A DNA stretch of 62,787 nucleotides from Euryarchaeota archaeon UBA257 (GTDB lineage: Archaea > Thermoplasmatota > Poseidoniia > Poseidoniales > Thalassarchaeaceae): assembly GCA_002498985.1 (NCBI GenBank), contig DAJO01000042.1, forward strand, positions 1 through 62,787. The letters are read 5' to 3'. A program made the translations under genes and the position numbers. Position 1 is the stretch's first letter; the number at the start of each line of letters is the position of its first letter. Under the pieces are notes generated by a model that ran no database searches, was not told the DNA's origin, and saw only the letters and a list, made by a program, of their open reading frames with translations. This document shows, piece after piece, positions 54,896 through 62,787 of this stretch.

Positions 54896-55483
54896 TTAAC
54901 CATCAGCCATACTTTGAATAGTTAATTTCAACTCATTTAATTGATTTAGATTAACCATATGCCCTTTTTCATGTTCCAACTTTGTAACTTCCCAATCTGC
55001 TTGTTCAAAGATTTCAATATGCTCAATTCCTTGTTCTATTGGTACTAAATGGTCTCTAGAACCATGCATCCAGACAACTTTTCTTGGCTTTAAAAATGGT
55101 AATATTTCTCTTAATTCATCGGGCCTAACTGTTTTTGTCCCAAGTAAAACTAGACCTTTAATTCTACTTTGAATATCGTACTCAAGCATAGCAGATGCTA
55201 TAGCTGCACCTTGGGAGAATCCACCCACAATAATTGGTCCATCAGGAATTTCTGAAATTACATCTAGTACAGAATTCTTCACTTCCAACAATGCATTTGG
55301 TCCAAGCGGTTCTGTAGGGTCTTCTGAACGTAACCACCAAGCAAAACCTCCCCTCGTTGGATGAGGGATTTTAGCTTCGGGACAAAATATATCCCATCCA
55401 TTAGGAGCTAGTTGTTTAGCTAATGGTTCCATTTTAGCGGATGTTCCTGTCATTCCATGCATCATTACAAAGGTGCCAGACAT
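54896..55483 (-). CDS. Alpha/beta hydrolase, phospholipase/carboxylesterase type
   Basis: 195 residues. H-G-M-T-G-T near the N-terminus (oxyanion), nucleophile Ser in G-G-F-S-Q-G-A-A, Asp in H-G-S-R-D-H-L-V-P and His in H-E-K-G-H. Matches the abhydrolase_2 (phospholipase/carboxylesterase) family. Start ATG 55483 (MSGTFVMMHG) chosen; the longer frame overlaps the lipoprotein gene. No signal peptide, so cytosolic. Confidence 0.87.
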   Translation of the reverse strand: MSGTFVMMHGMTGTSAKMEPLAKQLAPNGWDIFCPEAKIPHPTRGGFAWWLRSEDPTEPLGPNALLEVKNSVLDVISEIPDGPIIVGGFSQGAAIASAMLEYDIQSRIKGLVLLGTKTVRPDELREILPFLKPRKVVWMHGSRDHLVPIEQGIEHIEIFEQADWEVTKLEHEKGHMVNLNQLNELKLTIQSMADG

Positions 55484-55490
55484 ACTATCA

Positions 55491-56453
55491 TTAGAGGTTC
55501 CAAGAATAAGTGATACCACCTGCTAATAATATCCTCAGATGTGTGTCTCCTGTGAACGTAACTGTAAGAGTATATTCTTGACTTGGATACGGAATGGTAC
55601 CCAATGTCCCAGTTTCTTCAGCACCAGGGCCCCAGAATCTTTCTAGAGCAGAAACTGATGTGTGATCTCTCAATGTTAGTGTAATTGTAGAGCCTCCTCC
55701 ACATGAGGCATCTAGGAAATATATCATCTCATTCCATTCCCCATCTTTGGGGTGGTCAGATACAAAGAAAGTGTCTACAAATTCTGCATCAGGACCACTA
55801 TTATACCAATTATTACTGTATAAATCTCCTCCTCTGACGAAATAAACGTCCCCTGTATGGCCTACTCCATTGTCAGCATTTTTCATCTTCAATTGTACTA
55901 CTCCTTCAGAATCAGTCCAGATAAATGATGAGAAGAATGCAATATTTCCATCAAAAATATAATCGATAGATGAACCATCACTAGCAGTTGCTCTTATTGA
56001 GGCAATTGATGAGTCCACAGATGAGACTACTGCATTCCAATCATTTTCAAATAAACTAAAACTCCATGCTTTACTTTTTTTCAATGGGAAATCCAAGACA
56101 TCTTTTGCTTCTCCATTTTCAAATGGACTTAATTGGTCATGAGTAATTCTACCAAGGAATGGATTATGATTTAGGACTGCGTGCCTTCTTGCTTCTCCTA
56201 TGCTGGAAATTGCTAGCATGTATGCAGTTCCATCTTCTTCAATATCTGTAGTTGCTACTACTAACTTTGTAGTATCATCACTATAATCAGGTGTTGAGAA
56301 TGTGTATAGCCAATAATCTCCTAATTCCCATGTAGGGACAGAGATTTCTTCAGAACTTGAGTTCCCAGTAATACCATCTGTTACTGCGGTACAACCTGTC
56401 ATCGATGTCAGCAAAATTACCAACATTAAACCAACAGAAGCCCCTCTAGCCAT
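55491..56453 (-). CDS. Lipoprotein of unknown function
   Basis: 320 residues. Lipobox L-T-S-M-T-G-C at residue ~21 marks an exterior lipid anchor. The mature protein begins with a Ser-rich linker and then W-E-L-G-D-Y-W-L-Y, a start typical of beta-rich lipoproteins in this lineage, and continues as beta strands with a late Cys in D-A-S-C-G-G-G-S. No catalytic motif recognised. Confidence 0.72.
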   Translation of the reverse strand: MARGASVGLMLVILLTSMTGCTAVTDGITGNSSSEEISVPTWELGDYWLYTFSTPDYSDDTTKLVVATTDIEEDGTAYMLAISSIGEARRHAVLNHNPFLGRITHDQLSPFENGEAKDVLDFPLKKSKAWSFSLFENDWNAVVSSVDSSIASIRATASDGSSIDYIFDGNIAFFSSFIWTDSEGVVQLKMKNADNGVGHTGDVYFVRGGDLYSNNWYNSGPDAEFVDTFFVSDHPKDGEWNEMIYFLDASCGGGSTITLTLRDHTSVSALERFWGPGAEETGTLGTIPYPSQEYTLTVTFTGDTHLRILLAGGITYSWNL

Positions 56454-56499
56454 ACAATCCCCTCCGGGTAGTTAGTCAAGAGACTAACGGTTTAGTGTT

Positions 56500-58599
56500 T
56501 CAAAGAAGACCGGTATCAGTTAACTTACCTGTTCCAGCCAATACAACTGCAACAATTGACATTAACTTAATGAGAATATTCAGTGAAGGTCCAGATGTAT
56601 CTTTGAATGGATCTCCTATTGTGTCTCCAATCACAGCAGCATCGTGAGCTGAATCTCCTTTTTCAGCTCCAGCGATGTGTCCTTGTTCAATAGCTTTCTT
56701 TGCATTGTCCCAAGCACCACCTGCGTTTGCCATGAATAGTGCCATTAGAACACCTGTAACTAAAGAACCAGCTAACAGACCACCCAATGCATCCCATCCC
56801 AAGACATATCCTACAATCACAGGTGCAGATATTGCTACTACTCCAGGTCCTACCATTTCTCTTAATGCGGCCTGTGTAGAAATGTCAACACATTTCTTAG
56901 AGTCAGGTTTTACGCCTTCCTTTCCTTCTAGTAATCCTGGAATTTCTTTGAATTGCCTTCTAATTTCGATAACCATGTCTCCTGCTGCTTTTCCTACAGA
57001 CGTCATTGTCATTGCTGCAACAACAAACGGAAGTCCACCACCAATCAACAAACCGATAACAACTATTGGTTCTGTGAGTTCAAGATTTAGCAAGGATTCA
57101 CCATTTGCATCAGTACCAATCGCTGCAGTATATGCTGCGAACAGTGCAAGTGCGGTTAATGCTGCAGATCCAATAGCGAATCCTTTACCTACTGCTGCAG
57201 TTGTATTTCCAATTGAGTCAAGTTCGTCTGTGATTGCGCGTACGTCATCTCCAAGACTACTCATTTCTGCAATTCCACCAGCATTGTCTGCAACAGGACC
57301 GTATGCATCAACTGTCATTGTAACACCGACAGTTCCTAGCATGCCCATTGCAGCCATTGCGATACAGTACAATCCAAATTGGTCACCACCAAATTCGTTG
57401 GCTCCAAGGATACCAAGAGAAATGAGAACGACTGGTACGAATGTAGACATCATACCAACGGATAATCCTGCAATTGCGTTTGTGGCAGGTCCTGTTTTAG
57501 ACATTTCACCAATATGTGGAATAGCCTTTGTTTTGATTCCAAAGACTGGCTCGATACCAGTGTAATATTCTGTTACAAGTCCAATGAGAATTCCAATCAC
57601 GCTTCCAAGAACTACGGAGTGCATGATTCCATAACTCACATCGATGAGATTCTGATGTATGGCTAGATAACCGCCTGCCCAAAACAAAGCCGCAGCGATA
57701 AATGTGGTATTTCGTAAAGCGGCTGCAGGGTCTTTTCCATTCTTTAAGATAGACATTGAGAATACACCGATAATAGATGCGGTGTATCCAATAAATCCGA
57801 GAAGGATTGGAAGAAGGACATAGTCCTCTGCTATGTTAGCATCAAAATCGTTAGCAATAATCATTGCTGCGATAATTGAACCTACGAAGGATTCGAATAT
57901 ATCCGCTCCCATTCCAGCAACATCGCCCACGTTATCACCTACGTTATCTGCGATTACACCAGGATTTCGTGGATCATCTTCAGGTATACCTGCTTCGACC
58001 TTACCTACAAGATCTGCACCAACGTCAGCAGCTTTTGTGTAGATTCCTCCACCTACACGGGCGAATAGAGCGATTGAAGAAGCACCCATACCGAAACCAG
58101 CAGCCGCACTAACAGGGTTCATTGTACCGTCACTTGCAGTTTCTCCAGCACTGAGCCAGAATGCAATGAGAGAAATACCTAGGAGACCGAGTCCACCAAC
58201 TGAAAGCCCCATTACAGCTCCACCATTGTAAGATACTGCAAGCGCTCCGGCCTGCCCATCATTCTTAGCAGCCATAGCAGTTCTTCCATTAGCTGAAGTG
58301 GCTGCTCTCATTCCAGAGAAGCCAGCTGCTACTGAAGCAACTGCACCTGCAAAGAATGCTATTGCAGTCTCAAAATCGTTCAACCATGCTAGTAGAACAC
58401 CAACAACAACAACGAAAATACTCAATACTCGATATTCCGCTTTCAGAAAGGCCATAGCCCCATCTTGAATCTCTTGAGTTATGTCTGCCACAACTTCATT
58501 ATCAATTTCTACACTATTCACTTTCTTGTATAATATAAATGCAATTAGAAGTCCTAAAACTCCCGTTGCTGCTGCAATTAACGGTATATTTTCTAACAT
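56500..58599 (-). CDS. hppA: Membrane-bound ion-pumping pyrophosphatase, K+-dependent type
   Basis: 699 residues, about 16 helices. Pyrophosphate-binding core D-V-G-A-D-L-V-G-K-V-E...D-N-V-G-D-N-V-G-D-V-A-G-M is complete. The subtype motif reads G-N-T-T-A-A-V-G-K-G: Ala where K+-independent proton pumps have Lys. By family rules this indicates a K+-dependent enzyme, which may pump Na+, H+ or both. Start ATG 58599 (MLENIP) with AGGTGA upstream. Recovers energy from pyrophosphate as an ion gradient. Confidence 0.95.
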   Translation of the reverse strand: MLENIPLIAAATGVLGLLIAFILYKKVNSVEIDNEVVADITQEIQDGAMAFLKAEYRVLSIFVVVVGVLLAWLNDFETAIAFFAGAVASVAAGFSGMRAATSANGRTAMAAKNDGQAGALAVSYNGGAVMGLSVGGLGLLGISLIAFWLSAGETASDGTMNPVSAAAGFGMGASSIALFARVGGGIYTKAADVGADLVGKVEAGIPEDDPRNPGVIADNVGDNVGDVAGMGADIFESFVGSIIAAMIIANDFDANIAEDYVLLPILLGFIGYTASIIGVFSMSILKNGKDPAAALRNTTFIAAALFWAGGYLAIHQNLIDVSYGIMHSVVLGSVIGILIGLVTEYYTGIEPVFGIKTKAIPHIGEMSKTGPATNAIAGLSVGMMSTFVPVVLISLGILGANEFGGDQFGLYCIAMAAMGMLGTVGVTMTVDAYGPVADNAGGIAEMSSLGDDVRAITDELDSIGNTTAAVGKGFAIGSAALTALALFAAYTAAIGTDANGESLLNLELTEPIVVIGLLIGGGLPFVVAAMTMTSVGKAAGDMVIEIRRQFKEIPGLLEGKEGVKPDSKKCVDISTQAALREMVGPGVVAISAPVIVGYVLGWDALGGLLAGSLVTGVLMALFMANAGGAWDNAKKAIEQGHIAGAEKGDSAHDAAVIGDTIGDPFKDTSGPSLNILIKLMSIVAVVLAGTGKLTDTGLL

Positions 58600-58680
58600 G
58601 GTGTTCACCTTTGTGACTCGGCGACCAAAGAGTTGCTTATAATCAGAATCCCAATAAAAGCCCACTTAATTAGTGACTGA

Positions 58681-59583
58681 CTATACTTTTTCCAAAACGA
58701 TTTTAGCAAAAGAACTCAAAATTCCAGCACCATCATGTTCTCCTTTAAATGATTTATATTCCTCTTCGGAAATGTGTCCCCAACCATATGCTCGTTCAAT
58801 CCTTTTTCTTGCGGCTTCAGGATGAAATTGTATTCCCCATGCTGGCATTGGTTCTCCTAATTCATTATTTACTCTAACAGCGGTAACCATATTGTGAGAG
58901 GTTTTACTGAGTAATGTGCAGTTATTTGGAACTGACATCACATGATCCTGATGACTAAACAAACCTGATATTTTTTCATTATTTTCAACATGCGACGTCA
59001 GTAAAAAATCCTTTTCACCTTCTTTTGTAAGTTCTAGAGTCCAGATTCCGCTGGATAATGATTCCGCTCTTTCTATTTCAGATCCTAATGAATGACAAAG
59101 TAATTGATGTCCAAAACAAATTCCTAGAGTAGGTGTTCCAGATTTTGCTGCTGCTCTAAACATAGTTTCTGTGGGGCCCATCCATTCTTCCCAGATGCTT
59201 ACATTTCTCCTAGAACCTGAACAAACTACTGCATCTAGATTTAATTCAATGATCCAATTTTCCATCTCTTTCTCATTTTCATGCATCGGCATTACTATGC
59301 GACTAAATTTGATATTTCTATCTTTCAAAATTTCCTCTGTTTCACTCCAGAACTCATATTCATAATCCCAATTAGGTACATCTGATTCCAAGAGTTTTAT
59401 TTCTGATTTCTCATTCGTTTTTTTTCCAGCATCAAATGATTGCATCTGGGGAGTTACTAGTAAAACTTCAACGTTAGATAATGCAGCCAATGGCTTGATT
59501 ACTTCTTGATTTCCGCCATGCCCAAATTCAGCTCTTTCTACTAGTAAATCAATCATTAATACCCTCAGCGAAGCACTCATCAT
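58681..59583 (-). CDS. Class I glutamine amidotransferase-like protein
   Basis: 300 residues. Nucleophile Cys in L-G-I-C-F-G-H-Q-L, His-Glu of the triad in I-Q-F-H-P-E-A. The N-terminal ~80 residues are unlike GuaA and include a G-H-G-G-N-Q-E-V segment. Stand-alone GATase proteins of this kind hydrolyse glutamine or gamma-glutamyl substrates. No synthetase partner next to it, so the acceptor is unknown. Confidence 0.82.
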   Translation of the reverse strand: MMSASLRVLMIDLLVERAEFGHGGNQEVIKPLAALSNVEVLLVTPQMQSFDAGKKTNEKSEIKLLESDVPNWDYEYEFWSETEEILKDRNIKFSRIVMPMHENEKEMENWIIELNLDAVVCSGSRRNVSIWEEWMGPTETMFRAAAKSGTPTLGICFGHQLLCHSLGSEIERAESLSSGIWTLELTKEGEKDFLLTSHVENNEKISGLFSHQDHVMSVPNNCTLLSKTSHNMVTAVRVNNELGEPMPAWGIQFHPEAARKRIERAYGWGHISEEEYKSFKGEHDGAGILSSFAKIVLEKV

Positions 59584-59650
59584 GTACTTGAAAGAGCCTC
59601 AGGTTCATTAGTCCTCGGCTACTACGGTAACATAGAAGGATGTTAGGCAA

Positions 59651-59923
59651 ATGGTTGACGAACAGTTAATTCTCGATTCAGTAGGTCCGGTTCAGGCGAT
59701 TCTAGATGCGCATGACGGAGTTGTTAATGTTGTAGATACAACTGATGGAATAATTATGATTTCTCTAGAAGGTGGTTGCACTGGATGCAGTTCTACACCA
59801 ATGACTGCAATGCAAATTTATTATTCCCTAATGAAGTTAGAAGATGTGAACGATGTCGTATTTGTCAATGGTGAACTACCTGCTTATATGAGAGCATTTA
59901 TTGATGAAAAACTTGGCCAGTAA
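59651..59923 (+). CDS. NifU-like iron-sulfur scaffold domain protein
   Basis: 90 residues. NifU C-terminal-type domain with the C-x2-C cluster site in E-G-G-C-T-G-C-S-S and the preceding I-M-I-S-L strand. Stand-alone Nfu proteins carry or deliver Fe-S clusters. ATG 59651; the gene converges with the small membrane protein gene. Confidence 0.87.
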   Translation: MVDEQLILDSVGPVQAILDAHDGVVNVVDTTDGIIMISLEGGCTGCSSTPMTAMQIYYSLMKLEDVNDVVFVNGELPAYMRAFIDEKLGQ

Positions 59924-59926
59924 GAA

Positions 59927-60274
59927 TCAGTCACTATTGTTCTCTCTCTCAGCCGCTCTCATTTTCATGATTTGGTGCGGATTAGATTCTCCTTGTACAT
60001 CTTTTCCCTTAATATTCATCATTCCCGATATTGCTACTATCACCGCAATTACAGCAAATGGTCTCGCAATAGTAGTAGAACCCCACAATTCTCCTCCTAG
60101 ATAATGTAGTATGAAAAGCATAATCGCAGAAATAATACATAAGGCTGCAACTATCTTTTGTGTCAATACTTCTCCTCTTTCAAAACGTGCCAATGTTCCA
60201 ATTGCCATCCATAAAATAGTAGCTACACCACACATGGTGACGGACGCTGTTTCTAGAATTGAAACCAATTCCAT
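59927..60274 (-). CDS. Small membrane protein of unknown function
   Basis: 115 residues, about three transmembrane helices and a polar C-terminus (E-N-N-S-D). ATG 60274 (MELVSI) is used; a TTG at 60319 would add 15 unlike residues. Transcribed divergently from the PolX gene. Not recognised. Confidence 0.6.
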   Translation of the reverse strand: MELVSILETASVTMCGVATILWMAIGTLARFERGEVLTQKIVAALCIISAIMLFILHYLGGELWGSTTIARPFAVIAVIVAISGMMNIKGKDVQGESNPHQIMKMRAAERENNSD

Positions 60275-60324
60275 GGCTGTAGGATGGGGCCTCCATTTGT
60301 TTATGTTGGGGAGAATCAATCCGA

Positions 60325-62313
60325 ATGTTAGATGGTATGATTCAAGACCCGTGGGCCCTTCATGAAGTCATGGTAAAGGTAGGGGGTTGGTCTTTACCTA
60401 AATCTCGTAGGGATGAACCACCCTATTTTAGCAAGACACAATTGGTCGATGTTTTAGAGCAAGTGGGAGTTCTTTTGGAATTATCAGGTGCAAATGGATT
60501 CAGAGTTCGTGCCTATCAGAATGCTTCAAGGGCTCTATCTTCAATGGAGGAGGATTTGTTTTCAACTATTTCAGAAGACAGATTATTACAAATCAAAGGG
60601 ATTGGAAAAGGTATTGGAGGCCTAATTACTGAATCTGTAATGCAAGGTACTTGGGGTGATATGCAATCGCTATATGATAAAGTACCTCCTGGATTAATTG
60701 AGATAGTTGGAATTCCAGGTTTAGGGCCAAAAAAGGTAAAGTCATTATATGATTCATTAGGTATTGATTCGATTGAATTACTAAAGAAAGCATGTGAATT
60801 AGATCATATTTCATCTCTACCCGGTTTCGGAAAGAAAAGCCAAAACAAAATTTTCGAGGGGATAGATCTTTTAAGACGTTATCAAGGAAGAACAAGAATG
60901 GATGTTGGATTGCTTTACGGTCGCTCTTTGGAGGAAAAAATTTCTTTAATCCAGGGTGTTGAAAAAGCACAACTTGCAGGAAGCGCGCGTCGGAGACGTG
61001 AGACAATAGGGGATCTGGATATTGTTGTCTCTTCATTGGTTGAAAATCATCAGAAAGTGATTCAAAAAATTCTGGGTCTTCCAGGAATAGCAGAAGTAAA
61101 AGGATATGGTGACTCTAAAATTAGTCTGATTCTAGAGCAAGAAATGTTGTCTAATTCAATTGGTAAGGGCTCTTTAGATGAGAAACTTGCAGAGACTCTA
61201 ATGGAGAGGAATAGTGATGCTACAATTGATGCTCAGGTTAGAATAGTTACTCCGGAAACATTCCCTTTTACTCTTGCATATTTTACTGGTTCCAAGGAGC
61301 ATAATATTAGGTTGCGTCAAGAAGCAATTAATCGAGGACTTAGATTAAATGAGTTCGGTTTATTTCCTGAATCTCTAGCCGGTTCATCCATTGGAATGGA
61401 AGCCGCAAAGCATACATTGCTATGCTCTGATGAATCTGAAATTTACAAAAATTTAGATATGCACTGGGTGCCTCCTGAAATGAGAGAAGATATGGGTGAA
61501 ATTGAAGCTGCTTCATTTTCTAAATCATTGCTTCCTGACTTGATTATTCCTGAGGATATCAAAGGTGCTTTTCATAACCATACTGTTTATTCAGATGGAA
61601 GTAACACTCTGGAAGAAATGGCACTGGCAGCACAATCATTAGGTTGGCAATATTTGGGAATCGCAGACCACTCCGAGACATTGAATATTGGTGGAAGAAC
61701 CATTGGTATTCCAAGCGAGATAGTTCCAACTCAGCATAAAGAAATTATTAAACTCAATCAAAAATGGTCTGATGAGGGTGTTGATTTCAGATTATTTCAT
61801 GGTTCTGAATGTGATATATTAGCGGATGGTAAACTAGACTATTCTGATAATGTTCGAAATATTTTTTCTCATGTTGTAGGAAGCATACATGCTTTAGGAA
61901 GTTGGAGGAATAGGGACGAAATTGAAAACACTGAAATGTTAATTAGAGCAATAGAAGACCCTACATTTACTATTTTGGGCCATCCAACAGGAAGAATATT
62001 ACAAGTTAGAGAAGGAATACCAATAGATATGCACGCCGTTATTAGAAGGATGGGGGAATTGAATATTGAAGGTGATCTCAAAGCGATTGAAATTAATGCA
62101 TCCCCGTATCGTCTAGATCTTGATTGGCGTTTGTGTAAGTTTGCAAAAGAACAGAAAGTACCAATCTGTATTAACCCGGATGCTCATGATGTTAATGGAC
62201 TAAATGATGTATGGTACGGTGTACAAATTGCACGCAAAGGATGGCTTGAGAGTTCAGATATTCTAAACACAAAGTCAGGTGCTGAAATTGAATCTCTATT
62301 CGATGTTCGATAA
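60325..62313 (+). CDS. polX: Family X DNA polymerase with PHP domain (PolX)
   Basis: 662 residues. N-terminal HhH helices (I-K-G-I-G-K-G-I-G; P-G-L-G-P-K-K-V), the polymerase palm A-G-S-A-R-R-R-R-E-T-I-G-D-L-D-I-V with its metal Asp pair and later D-A-Q-V-R, then the PHP domain from ~410: F-H-N-H-T-V-Y-S-D-G, A-D-H-S-E, G-S-E-C-D, L-G-H-P-T-G-R, N-P-D-A-H-D. Both domains keep their metal ligands. Gap-filling repair polymerase with PHP nuclease activity. Start ATG 60325; ATG 60370 possible. Confidence 0.93.
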   Translation: MLDGMIQDPWALHEVMVKVGGWSLPKSRRDEPPYFSKTQLVDVLEQVGVLLELSGANGFRVRAYQNASRALSSMEEDLFSTISEDRLLQIKGIGKGIGGLITESVMQGTWGDMQSLYDKVPPGLIEIVGIPGLGPKKVKSLYDSLGIDSIELLKKACELDHISSLPGFGKKSQNKIFEGIDLLRRYQGRTRMDVGLLYGRSLEEKISLIQGVEKAQLAGSARRRRETIGDLDIVVSSLVENHQKVIQKILGLPGIAEVKGYGDSKISLILEQEMLSNSIGKGSLDEKLAETLMERNSDATIDAQVRIVTPETFPFTLAYFTGSKEHNIRLRQEAINRGLRLNEFGLFPESLAGSSIGMEAAKHTLLCSDESEIYKNLDMHWVPPEMREDMGEIEAASFSKSLLPDLIIPEDIKGAFHNHTVYSDGSNTLEEMALAAQSLGWQYLGIADHSETLNIGGRTIGIPSEIVPTQHKEIIKLNQKWSDEGVDFRLFHGSECDILADGKLDYSDNVRNIFSHVVGSIHALGSWRNRDEIENTEMLIRAIEDPTFTILGHPTGRILQVREGIPIDMHAVIRRMGELNIEGDLKAIEINASPYRLDLDWRLCKFAKEQKVPICINPDAHDVNGLNDVWYGVQIARKGWLESSDILNTKSGAEIESLFDVR

Positions 62314-62552
62314 TGTTCATCATCAAGAATCCTTTCGACAATAATATGAGTGTCACAAGGGGGTTAATTTTTTCTTTAGTTTCAATTATTCCTGCTATGA
62401 TTTTAGGTCTAGTATCTTACATAATTTTAGGAGGTGTAACAAGTTCTCCTGAAGGCTCTGATTTCATGTATGGTCCATGTTATGGAGTTCCATTTTCTAT
62501 AATTATTATATCATTTATCTACGGTTTGAAAGAACAGCCGGAGTTGGAATAA
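62313..62552 (+). CDS. Small two-helix membrane protein
   Basis: 79 residues with two hydrophobic helices (near 17-37 and 55-70). The ATG overlaps the PolX stop, and its stop overlaps the next ATG (TAATG), so it sits inside a repair operon. Function unknown. Confidence 0.65.
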   Translation: MFIIKNPFDNNMSVTRGLIFSLVSIIPAMILGLVSYIILGGVTSSPEGSDFMYGPCYGVPFSIIIISFIYGLKEQPELE

Positions 62553-62787
62553 TGAAACGTTCTGATAAGGCAGATAAAATTGGTCAAATTTTGGATGATT
62601 TATACCCTACTCAACCAATTCCTCTTGATCATAAAGACGCATATACATTACTTGTTGCAGTCATGTTATCCGCCCAAACAACGGATAAGAAAGTGAATGA
62701 AGTCACACCCAATCTTTTCTCACGAGCTGATAATCCTGAAAAAATGTCAAGACTAAATGTAGATGAAATTCATGAGATAATTCGTGA
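62552..62787 (+). CDS. nth: Endonuclease III (3' partial)
   Basis: 78 codons before the window ends. The protein starts MKRSDKADKIGQILDDLYP and contains L-L-V-A-V-M-L-S-A-Q-T-T-D-K-K-V-N-E, the endonuclease III helix signature. DNA glycosylase/AP lyase for oxidised pyrimidines; catalytic Lys/Asp and the Fe-S Cys lie beyond the window. Co-transcribed after polX. Confidence 0.92.
   Translation, partial: MKRSDKADKIGQILDDLYPTQPIPLDHKDAYTLLVAVMLSAQTTDKKVNEVTPNLFSRADNPEKMSRLNVDEIHEIIR

Noticed and set aside
56675..57565. 296-residue open frame on the plus strand
   Set aside because: It lies antisense to the pyrophosphatase core, whose motifs are unmistakable, and its low-complexity Ser/Pro/Ala/Ile protein is a codon-bias shadow.
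1..62787. CRISPR array, insertion sequence, prophage or replication origin
   Set aside because: No regularly spaced repeats of 25-40 bases, no transposase, integrase or phage structural gene, and no origin-like repeat cluster next to an Orc1/Cdc6 gene were seen.

Overview
The window looks like a chromosome segment of a planktonic marine euryarchaeon, most likely Marine Group II (Candidatus Poseidoniales, Thermoplasmatota). The evidence is an AT-rich, very densely coded sequence with archaeal gene forms: GHMP-type shikimate kinase, DhnA-type/AroB'-type entry to the shikimate pathway, RibL FAD synthetase, HTH_10 regulator, Gar1 and PolX-PHP. These are mixed with bacterial-type genes (GpsA, lumazine-domain riboflavin synthase) and many large secreted, C-terminally membrane-anchored proteins. 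The lineage call is inference; there is no rRNA here.

Layout. 1-6173: the end of a giant surface protein, then S-adenosylhomocysteine hydrolase. 6190-10011 (minus): TPR membrane protein, a Gar1-RanBP2 zinc-finger fusion and an anchored ectodomain protein. 10046-14160 (plus): the most striking locus, a lipid-anchored two-lobed transferrin-like protein with all four iron ligands in both lobes, followed by PhnC/PhnE-type ABC ATPase and permease genes, with three DtxR-like palindromes in the control regions. 14169-15368: gpsA and tRNA-Leu(UAG). 15456-20695: membrane protein plus LolD/MacB-like exporter. 20706-25245: exonuclease III and a four-gene shikimate/chorismate operon.

25246-50883 is one long minus-strand run. 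In transcription order it holds a flavin cluster (ribB, ribL, ribE, ribH) followed by trxB, a ThiF-rhodanese protein, a 2-oxoacid dehydrogenase E1 alpha-beta fusion with an N-terminal zinc ribbon, a Na+/Ca2+ exchanger, an acyl-CoA dehydrogenase, and a molybdenum-hydroxylase region. That region holds a subtilase, MocA, XdhC, a second subtilase, an HTH_10 regulator, three hydroxylase subunits resembling 4-hydroxybenzoyl-CoA reductase, and an anchored protein. A DUF4350-like/MoxR/DUF58/membrane-protein cassette ends the run.

50976-62787: GHMP sugar kinase, an ectodomain-MFS fusion, glutaredoxin, esterase, lipoprotein, K+-dependent-type membrane pyrophosphatase, class I amidotransferase, NifU-like protein, and a repair pair (PolX-PHP and the start of endonuclease III).

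No gene-free stretch exceeds 300 bases. The largest gap without any gene (46239-46490) carries a cluster of a short repeated motif. I see no CRISPR array, insertion sequence, rRNA or replication origin.
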